Origin: Cryobacterium breve
GTDB taxonomy: Bacteria > Actinomycetota > Actinomycetes > Actinomycetales > Microbacteriaceae
Reading direction: 5' to 3'
Length of the DNA stretch: 64,000 nt
Assembly: GCF_027594785.1 (NCBI RefSeq)
Contig: NZ_CP075584.1
Location: 2,542,001-2,606,000, forward strand
Made by a program: the position numbers and the translations under genes. Below are positions 52,297-62,617 of the stretch, piece after piece. The notes beneath the pieces are model-generated. The model was not told the DNA's origin and made no database searches. It saw nothing but the letters and a program-made list of their open reading frames with translations. The number at the start of each line of letters is the position of its first letter. Within the stretch, counting starts at the first letter, position 1.

Positions 52297-53211
52297 TCAG
52301 GGGCGCCAGCCGCGATCCCGAAGTGCGGTGTCGACCTTGCGCACGGCCGACGCGCTCCTGACCCGGATATGTGTCTTGTTCAGGCGAACCACCCGCCAAT
52401 CGGCTTCCATGATCGCATCGAGCCGATCGATGTCCCAGTGATACTGCTCTTCGTCCGTTCGATGCTGCTCGCCGTCGTACTCCACGAGCACTCGATACTC
52501 CCGGTAGACGAGGTCGCCCGTCGCAATCTTCCGTCCCGACCTATCCGTCAGGGGAGCGTTCACCTCCGGCTCGGGAAGGCCGGCCCGCACCAGGAGGAGC
52601 CGAATCTCGGTTTCCCGCGGCGACAGCACGCCGGGGCGGACCCACTCGAGCGCCTCTCTGAGCCGGCGTGCGCCGCGCTTGCCTGCGTGACGCGCCACGC
52701 CGGTGCGCAGCTCGGCCATGGTCGCCACCGGTCGCCTCCCTCCGACCAGTGCGTCTCCCATCACAATGAGTTCATCCAGGCTGAGGACGGCAGCGAGCTG
52801 GCGCCAGACATCGACCGGAGCGGCCACGCGATAACCGCCGATATCGACCAGGCGTACCGTTCCTGGTCGCGCATGGTGCGCGACGGTCCCCCTCACTCTC
52901 TGTCGTTCCGCCGGGTCGTCGACGCAGACATGAATCACGCCTGACATCGCGAAGCGCCGGGGGAGGGGAAGACCGTGCAGGTGCGCTGCCGTCACATGAC
53001 TGAAGAACTGGGCCGTCGACATCCGCTCGGAGTATGCCGCTATGAGCGTCGCGATCGTTGCTGGGCCCAATCGTGGTGAGCGGATGCCGTGAAACGGCTG
53101 CTCAAGGTCCGCGCCCCTCATCCGCTTCCGCGATACGCCCTCGTGGCGTCCACGGCGGGTGGTGAAGTGTCGGCCGCGCAATGTGGGGGGCAGCTCGCGA
53201 CGTCGTTTCAT
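52297..53211 (-). CDS. AbiEi-antitoxin/DUF559-like protein
   Basis: A 304-residue protein. The N-terminal part resembles the AbiEi-type winged-helix proteins common in this family (FSHVTAAHLHGLPLPRRF, WRQLAAVLSLDELIVMGDALVG). The C-terminal part is a Vsr/DUF559-like endonuclease fold: GDLVYREYRVLVEYDGEQHRTD, then DRLDAIMEADWRVVRLN. Asp and Glu at usual catalytic positions are present. No toxin partner is adjacent, so a toxin-antitoxin role is unsupported. The start at 53211 is one choice; the N-terminus is Arg-rich. Function unknown. Confidence 0.65.
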   Translation of the reverse strand: MKRRRELPPTLRGRHFTTRRGRHEGVSRKRMRGADLEQPFHGIRSPRLGPATIATLIAAYSERMSTAQFFSHVTAAHLHGLPLPRRFAMSGVIHVCVDDPAERQRVRGTVAHHARPGTVRLVDIGGYRVAAPVDVWRQLAAVLSLDELIVMGDALVGGRRPVATMAELRTGVARHAGKRGARRLREALEWVRPGVLSPRETEIRLLLVRAGLPEPEVNAPLTDRSGRKIATGDLVYREYRVLVEYDGEQHRTDEEQYHWDIDRLDAIMEADWRVVRLNKTHIRVRSASAVRKVDTALRDRGWRP

Positions 53212-53275
53212 CCCCCGATGATGCCGATTCCCACGAACGAGCGAGCGTTCTATCCACAGCCCGACGGCCAGGGGC

Positions 53276-53338
53276 CGCGAGAGTACGAAAAAGGCCCCTT
53301 CAGATGTCGTGAAGGGGCCATTTTCGTACTCTCGCGAA
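53276..53338. repeat. Intergenic palindrome, family A
   Basis: A 27 bp stem with one mismatch: outer CGCGAGAGTACGAAAA, inner GGCCCCTTCA, loop seven bases. It lies between purL (stop 53381) and the AbiEi-like start at 53211, both on the minus strand, so it may terminate the purL transcript. This is the tightest hairpin in the window. Confidence 0.85.
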
Positions 53339-53380
53339 CCACACTCCCGGTCTGGGGACGGGCAGGCGCGGGGGCGGGGG

Positions 53381-55688
53381 CTAGGCGAAGTGGGCGGGGA
53401 GGGTGCCGCGGTGGCGGGACTGCAGGCTCGGCCAGGGAGACGGTGAAGACGTCCTGGATCTCGAGGGCGTCGAGCGTGTTGTCGGTGACGCCGATGCGCA
53501 GCACCGGGTAGTTGCGGCCCTCGCAGAGGCCCAGGAACTTCACGTCGTCCTCGCGCGGCACCGAGACGATGACGCGGCCGGCCGACTCCGAGAACAGGGC
53601 GACGGATGCGTCGATCCCGTCCCGCTCGCAGATGTCGCCGAGCCACACGCGGGCCCCGACGCCGAATCGGAGCACTGCTTCGGCCAGGGTCTGCGCGAGC
53701 CCGCCGGAGGACAGGTCGTGCGCGCTGTCGACGAGCGCCTCGATCGACGCCGCGTGGAGCAGGCCGGCAAGCCGGGCCTCCCCGGCCAAGTCGACGACCG
53801 GCGGCAGGCCGCCGAGGTGCCCGTGCATGACATCGGCCCACGCCGAGCCGTCGAGCTCCTCGCGGGTGATGCCGAGCAGGTAGATGTTGTGGCCGTCGTC
53901 CTGCCAGCCGCTCGGCACGCGGCGGGCGACGTCGTCGATCACGCCGAGCACGGCGACGACGGGCGTCGGGTAGATCGGCTGGTCGCCGGTCTGGTTGTAG
54001 AACGACACGTTCCCGCCGGTGACCGGGATCTCGAGCTCGAGGCATCCGTCGGCGAGGGCCGTGACGGCGCGTTCGAACTGCCACATCACCTCGGGGTTCT
54101 CCGGGGAGCCGAAGTTGAGGCAGTCGCTGATGCCGACCGGCACCGCGCCGGTCGCGGCGACGTTGCGGTACGCCTCGGCGAGGGCGAGCTGGGCGCCGCG
54201 GTACGGGTCGAGCTGGCAGTAGCGGCCGTTGGCGTCGGTCGCGATGACGAAGCCGAGGCCCGACTCCTCGTCGATGCGGATCATGCCGGCGTCGTCGGGG
54301 AAGGAGAGCGCGGTGTTGCCGAGCACGTAGCGGTCGTACTGGTCGGTGATCCAGCTCGGGTCCGCGAGGTTGGGCGAGCCCAGAAGGGCGAGGAACTGCT
54401 CGCGCAAGTCCGCTGCATCCGTCGACCGGGGCAACGTCGAGGCCGAGTCGGCCTGCAGTGCGTCGATCCAGGTCGGGTAGGCGACCGGGCGGTCGTAGAC
54501 CGGGCCGTCGATCGCGACCGTGCGCGGGTCGACGTTGACGATCTCCTCGCCGTTCCAGTCGATCACGAGCCGGCCGGTGTCGGTGACCTCGCCGAGCACG
54601 CTCGTCTCGACGTCCCACTTCTTGGTCATCGCGAGGAAGCCCTCGAGCTTCTCGGGCGTGACGACCGCCATCATCCGCTCCTGGCTCTCGCTCATCAGGA
54701 TCTCCTCGGCGGTGAGCGTCGGGTCGCGCAGCAGCACCTTCTCGAGCTGGATGTACATGCCGCCGTCGCCGTTCGAGGCGAGTTCCGAGGTCGCGCAGCT
54801 GATGCCGGCCGCGCCGAGGTCCTGGATGCCCTCGACGAGCTTGTCGCGGAACAGTTCGAGGCAGCACTCGATGAGCACCTTCTCGGCAAAGGGGTCGCCG
54901 ACCTGCACCGCGGGCCGCTTGGTGGGGCCGTCGGCGCTGAAGGTGTCCGAGGCGAGAATGGATGCCCCGCCGATGCCGTCTCCGCCGGTGCGGGCCCCGA
55001 AGAGCACGACCTTGTTGCCTACGCCGCGGGCGTTGGCGAGGTGCAGGTCCTCGTGGCGCAGCACGCCGACGGAGAGCGCGTTGACGAGCGGGTTGCCCTG
55101 GTAGACCGAGTCGAACCAGGTCTCGCCGCCGATGTTCGGCAGGCCGAGGCAGTTGCCGTAGAACGAGATGCCGGAGACGACGCCGTGCACGACGCGCGCG
55201 GTGTCCGGGTCGTCGATGCGGCCGAAGCGGAGGGCGTCCATCACGGCGACCGGGCGGGCGCCCATCGAGATGATGTCGCGCACGATGCCGCCGACGCCGG
55301 TCGCGGCGCCCTGGAACGGCTCGATGTAGGAGGGGTGGTTGTGCGACTCGATCTTGAAGGTGACGGCCCAGCCTTCGCCGACGTCGAGCACGCCCGCGTT
55401 CTCGCCCATGCCGACCATCAGGTTCTTCTTCATGGCGGGGGAGACCTTGTCGCCGAACTGGCGCAGGTACTTCTTCGAGCTCTTGTAGGAGCAGTGCTCG
55501 CTCCACATCACCGAGTACATCGCGAGCTCGCCGCTCGTGGGGCGGCGGCCGAGGATGGTGCGGATCTCCTGGTACTCGCCCGCGGTCAGTCCCAGCGCGC
55601 CGAAGGGCTGGTCCTTGTCCGGGGTGGCGATCGCGTTCGCGACGGTGTCGGCGATGCCGCGGGAGTGGGTGTTTGAGGCAGCGGTCAC
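53381..55688 (-). CDS. purL: Phosphoribosylformylglycinamidine synthase, large subunit (one apparent frameshift)
   Basis: A 768-residue small-type PurL that works with PurS and PurQ to convert FGAR to FGAM. The N-terminus carries [55 protein letters not shown] (in segments) and [14 protein letters not shown] are diagnostic. The extra base is in CAGGCTCG at 53423-53430, 16 codons before the end. Without it the protein ends [18 protein letters not shown], as expected. It is separated from purQS by about 4.2 kb of unrelated genes. A palindrome at 55781-55826 lies upstream. Confidence 0.95.
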
Positions 55689-55780
55689 GAGCGGTGTACT
55701 CCCAGAGTCAACGGATGCTTAGCGCGGCCCAGTCTACCGGTTGCCTTCCCGGAGGGCCGTGGCCCCTCGGAACGGTTGCG

Positions 55781-55826
55781 GGTGCGGACAACTCTGACCG
55801 GCGCACCGGCCACAGTTGTCCGCACC
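55781..55826. repeat. Palindrome upstream of purL
   Basis: GGTGCGGACAACT and its complement form a 13 bp perfect outer stem, then a four-base mismatch block and an inner CCGG pair with a four-base loop. It lies between divergent purL and the DGPF gene, so it is not a simple terminator. No other copy was noticed. Confidence 0.7.
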
Positions 55827-55946
55827 GGTAGCACTTGCCGTTAATTCGGCCCGCGTTGTCCTTTCGGGACGGCCCCGTTCGTTCCTAGAGTAGATCCCAC
55901 CATTCCCGATGGGTCATTCGATGAAATCCCCGATGAAGGAGTCACC

Positions 55947-56297
55947 ATGCCCAGCTATGTTGCCCTGACCTACACCCGCGACGTCGATTGGACCGCCCCA
56001 GAGCAGGCGGCCGAAATGGCCGAGTACCAGGAATTCGGCCGCGACGCCGAGGCCGTCATCCGCGGCGGCGCCGCGCTCTACCCGACCCAGACCGCGACGA
56101 CCGTGCGGGTCACCGGCGGCAAGGGCGGCGACATCGTCATCGGCGACGGCCCGTACGCCGAGACGAAGGAGGCCCTGACCGGCTTCTACCTGCTCGAGTG
56201 CGACAGCCTCGACGAGGCGATCCGGCACGCGGCCGCGATCCCCGCCGCCTGGAACGGCGTCGTCGAGGTGCGTCCGACGGTCCCGACCCTGATGTGA
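55947..56297 (+). CDS. DGPF/YCII-family protein
   Basis: A 116-residue protein of the YCII-like fold with DIVIGDGPYAETKEALTGFYLLE (split here), in which DGPYAETKE is the diagnostic DGPF-type segment. Such genes regularly accompany ECF42 sigma factors in Actinobacteria, as here. Its stop overlaps the sigma factor start (TGATG). Enzymatic role unknown; it is a probable partner or target of the sigma factor. Confidence 0.88.
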   Translation: MPSYVALTYTRDVDWTAPEQAAEMAEYQEFGRDAEAVIRGGAALYPTQTATTVRVTGGKGGDIVIGDGPYAETKEALTGFYLLECDSLDEAIRHAAAIPAAWNGVVEVRPTVPTLM

Positions 56298-57840
56298 TGA
56301 CGGCGACGGATGCCGGCGGCGGTATCCCCGAGGTCGTCCCCGCCCGGTCCGGGCGACCTGAGGTGTCGCATTTCGATGTTCCCGCTGCCGACGAACGTCG
56401 ATCTGCGCCACCTCACGGGACGATCCCGAGCGCGGCAGTCGAGGCCGGCCCCGACCCGGCCGAGGCCCTCGCCGCGCTGCTGCGTGGCGAGGGGCGCCGG
56501 GTGCTGGCCACCGTCATCCGTCTGACCGGGGACCTGGCCGTGGCCGAGGACGCCGTGCAGGACGCCGCCATCAGCGCCCTGGAGACCTGGCGTCGCATCG
56601 GCGTTCCGCCGAATCCGCGCGCGTGGCTCACCCTTGCGGCCAAGCGGCGAGTCATCGACCTGCTCCGGCGGGAGGGCGCGCGGCCGAACAAGGAACGGGA
56701 GGCGATCATCCTGGCCGTGCAACGGGCACCCGATGACACCCCGCCCGGCGTCGTCCGCGACGACCAGGCTCCGGCTGATCTTCACCTGCTGCCACCCGGC
56801 GCTCGCGCAGGAGGCGCAGGTCGCGCTCAGCCTGCACGTGCTCTGCGGGCTGAGCGTCGCCGAGGTCGCCCGGGCGCTCCTCGTCTCGGAGGCGACGATG
56901 GCCAAGCGCCTCACCCGGGCGCGGCGCAAGATCGCCGACGCCGGCATTCGCTACCGGGTTCCTGACGCGGAGGAGCTGCCCGGCCGGCTGGGCGCCGTCG
57001 CGACGACTGTGTTCCTGCTGTTCACCGAGGGGTACGCGTCCCGGTCGGCGGATGCCCCGCCTCCCGTGTCCGCGTCGGTTTCGCCCGCGCCGGTTTCGGT
57101 ATCGCCAGCGACGCTTGAGCTTCCGGCGCCGGAGGCGCCACCGATCTCGCCCGCGCCGCCCGGCTCGGCCCCGCCGCCCGTACAGACAGGGCCGCCCGGC
57201 GCATCCGTTGCCGAGGAGGCGATCCGGCTGGGGCGGCTGCTCGTCGAGCCTGATGCCGGGTGAGCCCGTGCTCGAGGGACTGCTCGCGACGATGCTGCTC
57301 CAGCACTCCCGGCTGCGTGCCCGGTTCGATGACGCGGGCGACATCGTCCTCCTCGCCGACCAGGACCGCGGCCTCTGGGACCGGGGCCTCGCCGCGGAGG
57401 GCATCGAGCTCGCCGCGTCCGCGATCCGCGGCAGCAGCATCCGCCCGGAGAGGTTCGCGGTCACGGCCGCGATCGCCGCCTGCCACGCCCTCGCAGCGGA
57501 TGCCGCGGCCACCGACTGGGACGCTGTCCTCGCCTGGTACGACGTGCTGCTCCACCTCGACCCGAGCCCGGTCGTACGGCTGAACCGGGCGGCCGCCCTC
57601 GCCGAGAGCGGCGACCCGGACGCTGCGCTCGCCGCCGTCGACCGGATCGACGGTCTCGGCGACTACTTCTGGTTCCACGCGACCCGAGCGGAACTGCTCC
57701 GCCGGCTGGGGCGTCATCCGGAGGCCGGCGCTGCTGCCCTCGTGGCACGCGAGCTCACCGGATCCGCGGCCCAGGCTCCGGCTGCTGGACCGTCGGCATC
57801 CGCTGTAGCCGAGCACTGGCAGGGTACGGTCGTGCCATGA
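56297..57840 (+). CDS. ECF42-type RNA polymerase sigma factor with TPR-like C-terminal domain (two apparent frameshifts)
   Basis: About 513 residues. Sigma region 2 is seen in VIRLTGDLAVAEDAVQDAAIS and WLTLAAKRRVIDLLRRE, region 4 in LSVAEVARALLVSEATMAKRL, followed by the long helical extension typical of ECF42 (GYFWF-type end, RLNRAAALAESGDPDAALAAVD). A Pro-rich insert of about 60 residues sits in the middle. Extra bases: CAGGCTCC at 56765-56772 and CGAGCCTG at 57245-57252; removing both gives VVRDDQLRLIFTCCHPAL and LGRLLVELMPGEP. The predicted N-terminal 50 residues are encoded partly by a palindrome, so the true start may be later. Confidence 0.82.
56358..56415. repeat. Palindrome, family C, inside the predicted sigma factor N-terminus
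   Basis: Diverged copy: GAGGTGTCGCATTTCGA against GAGGTGGCGCAGATCGA, with three mismatches in 17 and a loop of about 23 bp. It stays in frame with the sigma factor reading from 56297 but contributes sequence that is absent from typical ECF42 proteins. Confidence 0.7.
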
Positions 57841-58553
57841 ACGGAAAACCGTCCGAAAACAGTGTTCAGGATCGTTACCGGGTGCTCGTCGGAAACGGCG
57901 GATCCACCGGCCGGCTTGAGACGTTCAGCGACGGGGTGTTCGCGATCGCGATCACCCTGCTCATCCTCGATATCGGCGTGCCGGATGTGCCGCGCGCTCA
58001 GCTCGCCGAGGCGCTCGCCGAGCTTGCGCCGAAGTATTTCGCCTATGTGCTGAGCTTTGCCGTGATCGCGATCAGCTGGATCGGCCACCACCGCCGGTTT
58101 GAGTTGATCGGCGGGCGCAGCCAGGGATTCGTGCGCGTCAACCTGCTGCTGCTCCTTCTGATCGCGTTCGTGCCGTTCCCCACCGCGGTGCTGAGCGAGT
58201 ACGGGTCGCAGACCGAGGCCGTCGTGCTCTACGCGGCCACCGTGTCGGCAATCAGCGGCGTGAACGGCCTGCTCTGGGTCGTGGCCCGGCGAGCGGGAAT
58301 CCTTGTGCCCGAGGTCGACCGTGGGGTGTACCGCTACGTGCGGCGCAACATCCTCGTGACCTGCGTGGTGTTCGCGGTGTCGATCGGGATCGCCCTGCTC
58401 GGCCAGCCGTTGCTCGCGATGTACAGCTGGATCCTGAACTGGCCGGCCTCGGTCATCGCCGAGCGTTCCACTCGGCTGCGCTCGGGCGACCTCGAGCCGG
58501 CGAACGCGGTGCCGCGCATCCGGACACCTGGCCGGTCGCCCGAGGGGCCCTGA
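57837..58553 (+). CDS. TMEM175-family (DUF1211) potassium channel-like protein
   Basis: A 238-residue protein with six hydrophobic helices and the family selectivity signature RLETFSDGVFAIAITLLILD at residues 26-45 (FSDGVFAIxxT). Bacterial TMEM175 proteins form K+ leak channels. The C-terminal tail is Arg/Pro-rich. The ATG overlaps the sigma factor stop (ATGA), so it may belong to the ECF42 transcription unit. Membrane location certain, regulation inferred. Confidence 0.85.
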   Translation: MNGKPSENSVQDRYRVLVGNGGSTGRLETFSDGVFAIAITLLILDIGVPDVPRAQLAEALAELAPKYFAYVLSFAVIAISWIGHHRRFELIGGRSQGFVRVNLLLLLLIAFVPFPTAVLSEYGSQTEAVVLYAATVSAISGVNGLLWVVARRAGILVPEVDRGVYRYVRRNILVTCVVFAVSIGIALLGQPLLAMYSWILNWPASVIAERSTRLRSGDLEPANAVPRIRTPGRSPEGP

Positions 58554-58603
58554 CCCGGCGGCCACCTCCTGCACGAGCGGATGCACCGTGCCACGATGGA
58601 GGA

Positions 58604-59630
58604 ATGACCTACCTTCCGGCTGACACCAGATATGAGTCCATGCCCTACCGCCGCACCGGGAAGAGCGGCCTCAAACTCCCGGCCGTATCGCTCGGGCTGT
58701 GGCAGAACTTCGGCGGGGTCACCCCGCTCGAGACGCAGCGCGCGATCCTGCGCCGCGCCTTCGACCTCGGCGTGACGCACTTCGACCTCGCCAACAACTA
58801 CGGCCCGCCGTACGGCAGCGCCGAGAGCAACTTCGGGATCCACCTCAAGCAGGACTTCCGTCCGCACCGCGACGAGCTCGTCATTTCGACCAAGGCCGGC
58901 TACGATATGTGGGCGGGCCCCTATGGGGAGTGGGGCTCCCGCAAGTCGCTGCTCGCAAGCCTCGACCAGTCCCTCGGACGGATGGGCCTCGACTACGTCG
59001 ACGTGTTCTACTCGCACCGCGCGGACCCGGACACCCCGCTCGAGGAGACCATGGGCGCGCTGCACACCGCCGTCACGAGCGGCCGCGCCCTCTACGCCGG
59101 CATCTCCTCCTACTCGCCCGAGCGCACCCGGCAGGCAGCGGCGATCCTCGCCGACCTCGGCACGCCGCTGCTGATCCACCAGCCCTCGTACTCGATGTTC
59201 AACCGCTGGGTCGAGGACGACCTGCTGACCACCCACGAGGACCTCGGCGTCGGCTGCATCGCCTTCTCTCCGCTCGCCCAGGGGTTGCTCACCGACCGGT
59301 ACCTGCACGGGGTGCCCGCGGACTCGCGGGCGGCGCGCGCCGGGTCGATGAAAAGCGACATGGTCAGCGACGAGACGCTCACTCATATCCGCGCCCTGAC
59401 CGACATCGCCGAGGCACGCGGGCAGTCGCTCGCGCAGCTCGCCCTCGCCTGGGTGCTGCGGCGCCCCGAGGTGACGTCGGCGCTGATCGGGGCGTCCTCG
59501 GTCGCGCAGGCTCGAGGCCAACGTCGCCGCTGTCGAGAACCTGGCCTTCACAACAGCGGAGCTCAACGCGATCGACGCTCACGCCGTCGACGCCGGAATC
59601 AACCTGTGGGAGGCATCCGCCGCCGTCTGA
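58604..59630 (+). CDS. Aldo/keto reductase, YghZ-like (one apparent frameshift)
   Basis: A 341-residue TIM-barrel NADPH-dependent reductase close to YghZ/L-glyceraldehyde 3-phosphate reductase: MPYRRTGKSGLKLPAVSLGL at the start, FDLANNYGPPYGSAE (catalytic Asp/Tyr), KAGYDMWAGPYGEWGSRK (Lys) and FYSHRADPDTPLEE (His). The extra G is in CAGGCTCG at 59507-59514. Without it the end reads SVAQLEANVAAVENLAF and INLWEASAAV. It may detoxify aldehydes such as methylglyoxal. Confidence 0.9.
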
Positions 59631-59644
59631 GGGCCCGTGCGCCG

Positions 59645-59729
59645 AACCAATTCGACGGAGATTTTGGGTTTTGAGGCCCGAAAACGGCCTCCCACGTACT
59701 CTTTTGGCAAAAAGTCCGTCGAATTGGTT
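59645..59729. repeat. Palindrome between convergent aldo/keto reductase and purQ
   Basis: AACCAATTCGACGGA and its complement form a 15 bp perfect stem, extended by a few more pairs, around a loop of about 50 bp that is T-rich by local standards. The genes converge (stops at 59630 and 59839), so a two-way terminator is plausible. No other copy was noticed. The rest of the 208 bp gap holds nothing I can name. Confidence 0.72.
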
Positions 59730-59838
59730 AGGGCGGACCCGGGGCTGGTCAGCGCGAGACGGTGCGACGGCGCGAGATGGGGCGAGCGGATGCGGGCGCG
59801 CGGCCGGGCCGGGCCCCGCGCGCACCGCGGGGTGCGGG

Positions 59839-60536
<698 letters not shown>

Positions 60537-60537
<1 letters not shown>

Positions 60538-60812
60538 CAGGCGGATGCCCCGACCGTGCTGTCTGCGCCGACGACGTGGATGCCGACGACGTCTTCGATC
60601 ACGGCGTTGGAGAGCACGGAGTCGGCGAGCTCGCGCACTTCGGCGAGCACGGCCTCGTCGACGGGCCCGTCGATGGTGAGCTCAAAACGCTTGCCGAGGC
60701 GAACGCTCGTGAAGCGGCTCTTGCCGAGGCGGCCGAGGACGCCGGCGACGGCTTTTCCCTGCGGGTCGAGCAGCTCGGCCTTGGGCATAACTTCAACGAC
60801 GATGGTTGGCAT
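60537..60812 (-). CDS. purS: Phosphoribosylformylglycinamidine synthase, PurS subunit
   Basis: A 91-residue small subunit that couples PurQ to PurL. The start [20 protein letters not shown] is the family signature, followed by [13 protein letters not shown] and a short tail. It is the first gene of the purS-purQ pair. purL is not adjacent. Confidence 0.95.
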
Positions 60813-60913
60813 GGTTCACTCCGGTGGCGTCGGGGGCGTGGATGCCTCGATTCTACAGTCCGGCCCCCGCGCCTGTTCCCGACGCCTGTCCCCGACGTCG
60901 ATTCCCGATGTCG

Positions 60914-62464
60914 CTACCCGAGGCTGGACCCGAAGATCTGGGCTGCGATGAGGGGACGCACGGCCTTCTCGAAGCTCCTGTCGACGAAGTAGCCCTTGAG
61001 GCGATCCTTCTTCAGGTCGTTCACGATGGCGGCCATGATCATCGACTGGTCGAGCGAGAGGTACCGGCGGGCCACAGTCCCGCTCTTCGTTGCGACGGCG
61101 TCGTAGAAGCCACCGGGACCGTAGGCCTTGAGATTGTTCTTGATGCCGGCCAGGTTCTTCAACGCGGCCGGCCGGTCGTACGCGAGCGCGAGGAACGAGG
61201 CGTGCGGCGTCACGACGCCGTCGCCGAAGGTCGGGGTCGGATTGGTCGCCTCACGGCAGCCCGCGTACCCGGCGTCGACGTTGGTGCGTTCCCGGTCGGA
61301 GGCGTACCCGTCGCTGCTCATGCCGAGGGCCTCGACACCGTATTCGGAGTATCCGCCGAACGGGTTGCTCGCCGGCGAGAATCCCCAGTACCCGTAGCCG
61401 GCCTCCTCGAGGCCGTGTTCCTTCTGGGCGCGCACGGTCGCCGGGTGGTTGATTCCCCACGACCTCGGTCCCCAGGCGGCCTCGGGAACGAAGAGGTCGG
61501 GCATCAGGGCCTCGAACATGCTGCCTCCCCAGGCCGGGACGATGGACATGCCGCGATAGGCATACACGCCCTCATAGACGGGAACACCGAGGTACTCCCG
61601 AGTCACGCCGGTCGGCTTCTGCTCCTGCCAGGCGTAGTCGCAGCCCTGCTCGGGCATCGTGCGGAGGGTTCCGTAGTAGTCCTTTGCCGGGATCTCGCCC
61701 TTGGCGATTCCAAGGTAGGTGGCCATCCGGGCTTCGCTCACGCTCGTGTCGTACCAGTGGCACGTGTAGTAGACCGGTGTCGTGTCTCCGCCGTAATTGC
61801 CGGGAACGTTGCACCCGGGAGGGGGCGTCACCCAGAATCCACCACGGTTGAGGCCGACGCCCGGCCGGGCGTTCAGGTCGTGGAAGTAGCCGAAGTCCAT
61901 GCTGTCGTAGATAGCGTCGGCGGGGCCGGCGAGGCGCGGTTCCGCCCGGGCGACGACCCGGAACGCGGCGGCGAGCCAGGCGTTGTCGACCGTGCTCAGG
62001 AAGGGGTCGACCCGGTCGCCGGTGCCGGGCCACTGGGTGAGCTTGTGGCCGTCCCTGGGTGAGTACCAGTTGTAGAACATTCCGCTGGGCGCGTGGCGTT
62101 CGAGGCCGGCGAGGGTCGCCAGGGTCGTGCGGAGCCGGGTGTACGCATCCGTGCGACTGATCACACCGAGGTCTCTCGCCGCGATCGTCGACCACAGGTA
62201 CCCGCCGATGTTCGTGGGGCTGGTGTTGTCGCTCGGCGCAGACAGGTCGCCCTCGAGCGCGTCGGCGGGGAGACCGGTGGTCGTGTCGGTCATGGCGGCG
62301 AGGGAGGTCCAGGTGTCCGTGGCATAGCCGAGCAGCACCCGGTCCGCGTCGCGCACATCGCCGCGGGCCTGGCCGGTGCCGGCATCGGCGGCGGCCGGCG
62401 CAACGACGAGCGTGCCCGCCAGGAGGGCGGCGCAGAGCGCGGCGAACTTCGTTGTTCGTTTCAC
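60914..62464 (-). CDS. Secreted glycoamylase-like (PF10091) carbohydrate-active protein
   Basis: A 516-residue protein with a signal peptide (KRTTKFAALCAALLAGTLVV, cleavage near ADA). Mature segments include TSPTNIGGYLWSTIAARDLG, GMFYNWYSPRDGHKL, STVDNAWLAAAFRVVA, AWGGSMFEALMPDLFVPEAAWG and GYYWGFSP-like GYGYWGFSPASNPFGGY, which fit the glycoamylase/GH144-162-like (alpha/alpha)6 barrel proteins, some of which are beta-1,2-glucanases. Exact substrate unknown. The GTG at 62464 follows AAGGAA by about seven bases. A perfect palindrome (62563-62576) lies 100 bp upstream. Confidence 0.75.
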   Translation of the reverse strand: MKRTTKFAALCAALLAGTLVVAPAAADAGTGQARGDVRDADRVLLGYATDTWTSLAAMTDTTTGLPADALEGDLSAPSDNTSPTNIGGYLWSTIAARDLGVISRTDAYTRLRTTLATLAGLERHAPSGMFYNWYSPRDGHKLTQWPGTGDRVDPFLSTVDNAWLAAAFRVVARAEPRLAGPADAIYDSMDFGYFHDLNARPGVGLNRGGFWVTPPPGCNVPGNYGGDTTPVYYTCHWYDTSVSEARMATYLGIAKGEIPAKDYYGTLRTMPEQGCDYAWQEQKPTGVTREYLGVPVYEGVYAYRGMSIVPAWGGSMFEALMPDLFVPEAAWGPRSWGINHPATVRAQKEHGLEEAGYGYWGFSPASNPFGGYSEYGVEALGMSSDGYASDRERTNVDAGYAGCREATNPTPTFGDGVVTPHASFLALAYDRPAALKNLAGIKNNLKAYGPGGFYDAVATKSGTVARRYLSLDQSMIMAAIVNDLKKDRLKGYFVDRSFEKAVRPLIAAQIFGSSLG

Positions 62465-62562
62465 AGGAGATTCCTTCGTGTCGTCAATGACAGGTGTGCC
62501 GGCGGGGTGCGGGCGACGGATGCCGTCGGCATCCGTTACCCGGGGCGCGGCAACGACCCGAG

Positions 62563-62576
62563 TGTATGCGCATACA
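62563..62576. promoter_or_regulatory. Candidate operator upstream of the glycoamylase-like gene
   Basis: TGTATGCGCATACA is a perfect 14 bp palindrome about 100 bp before the GTG start, in the gap after kynureninase. Its CG-centred form is usual for LacI-type sugar regulators, which would suit a secreted glycosidase. The regulator is not in the window. Confidence 0.5.
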
Positions 62577-62617
62577 ACACCCCCATGCAAGGGTGGTGCC
62601 AAGCGTCCCCGACCGGG

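Noticed and set aside
52297..55506. A 1069-residue open frame on the minus strand reaching through the purL region
   Set aside because: Only its 3' part (from 53211) is a plausible protein; the rest is an Arg-rich shadow of purL in another frame.
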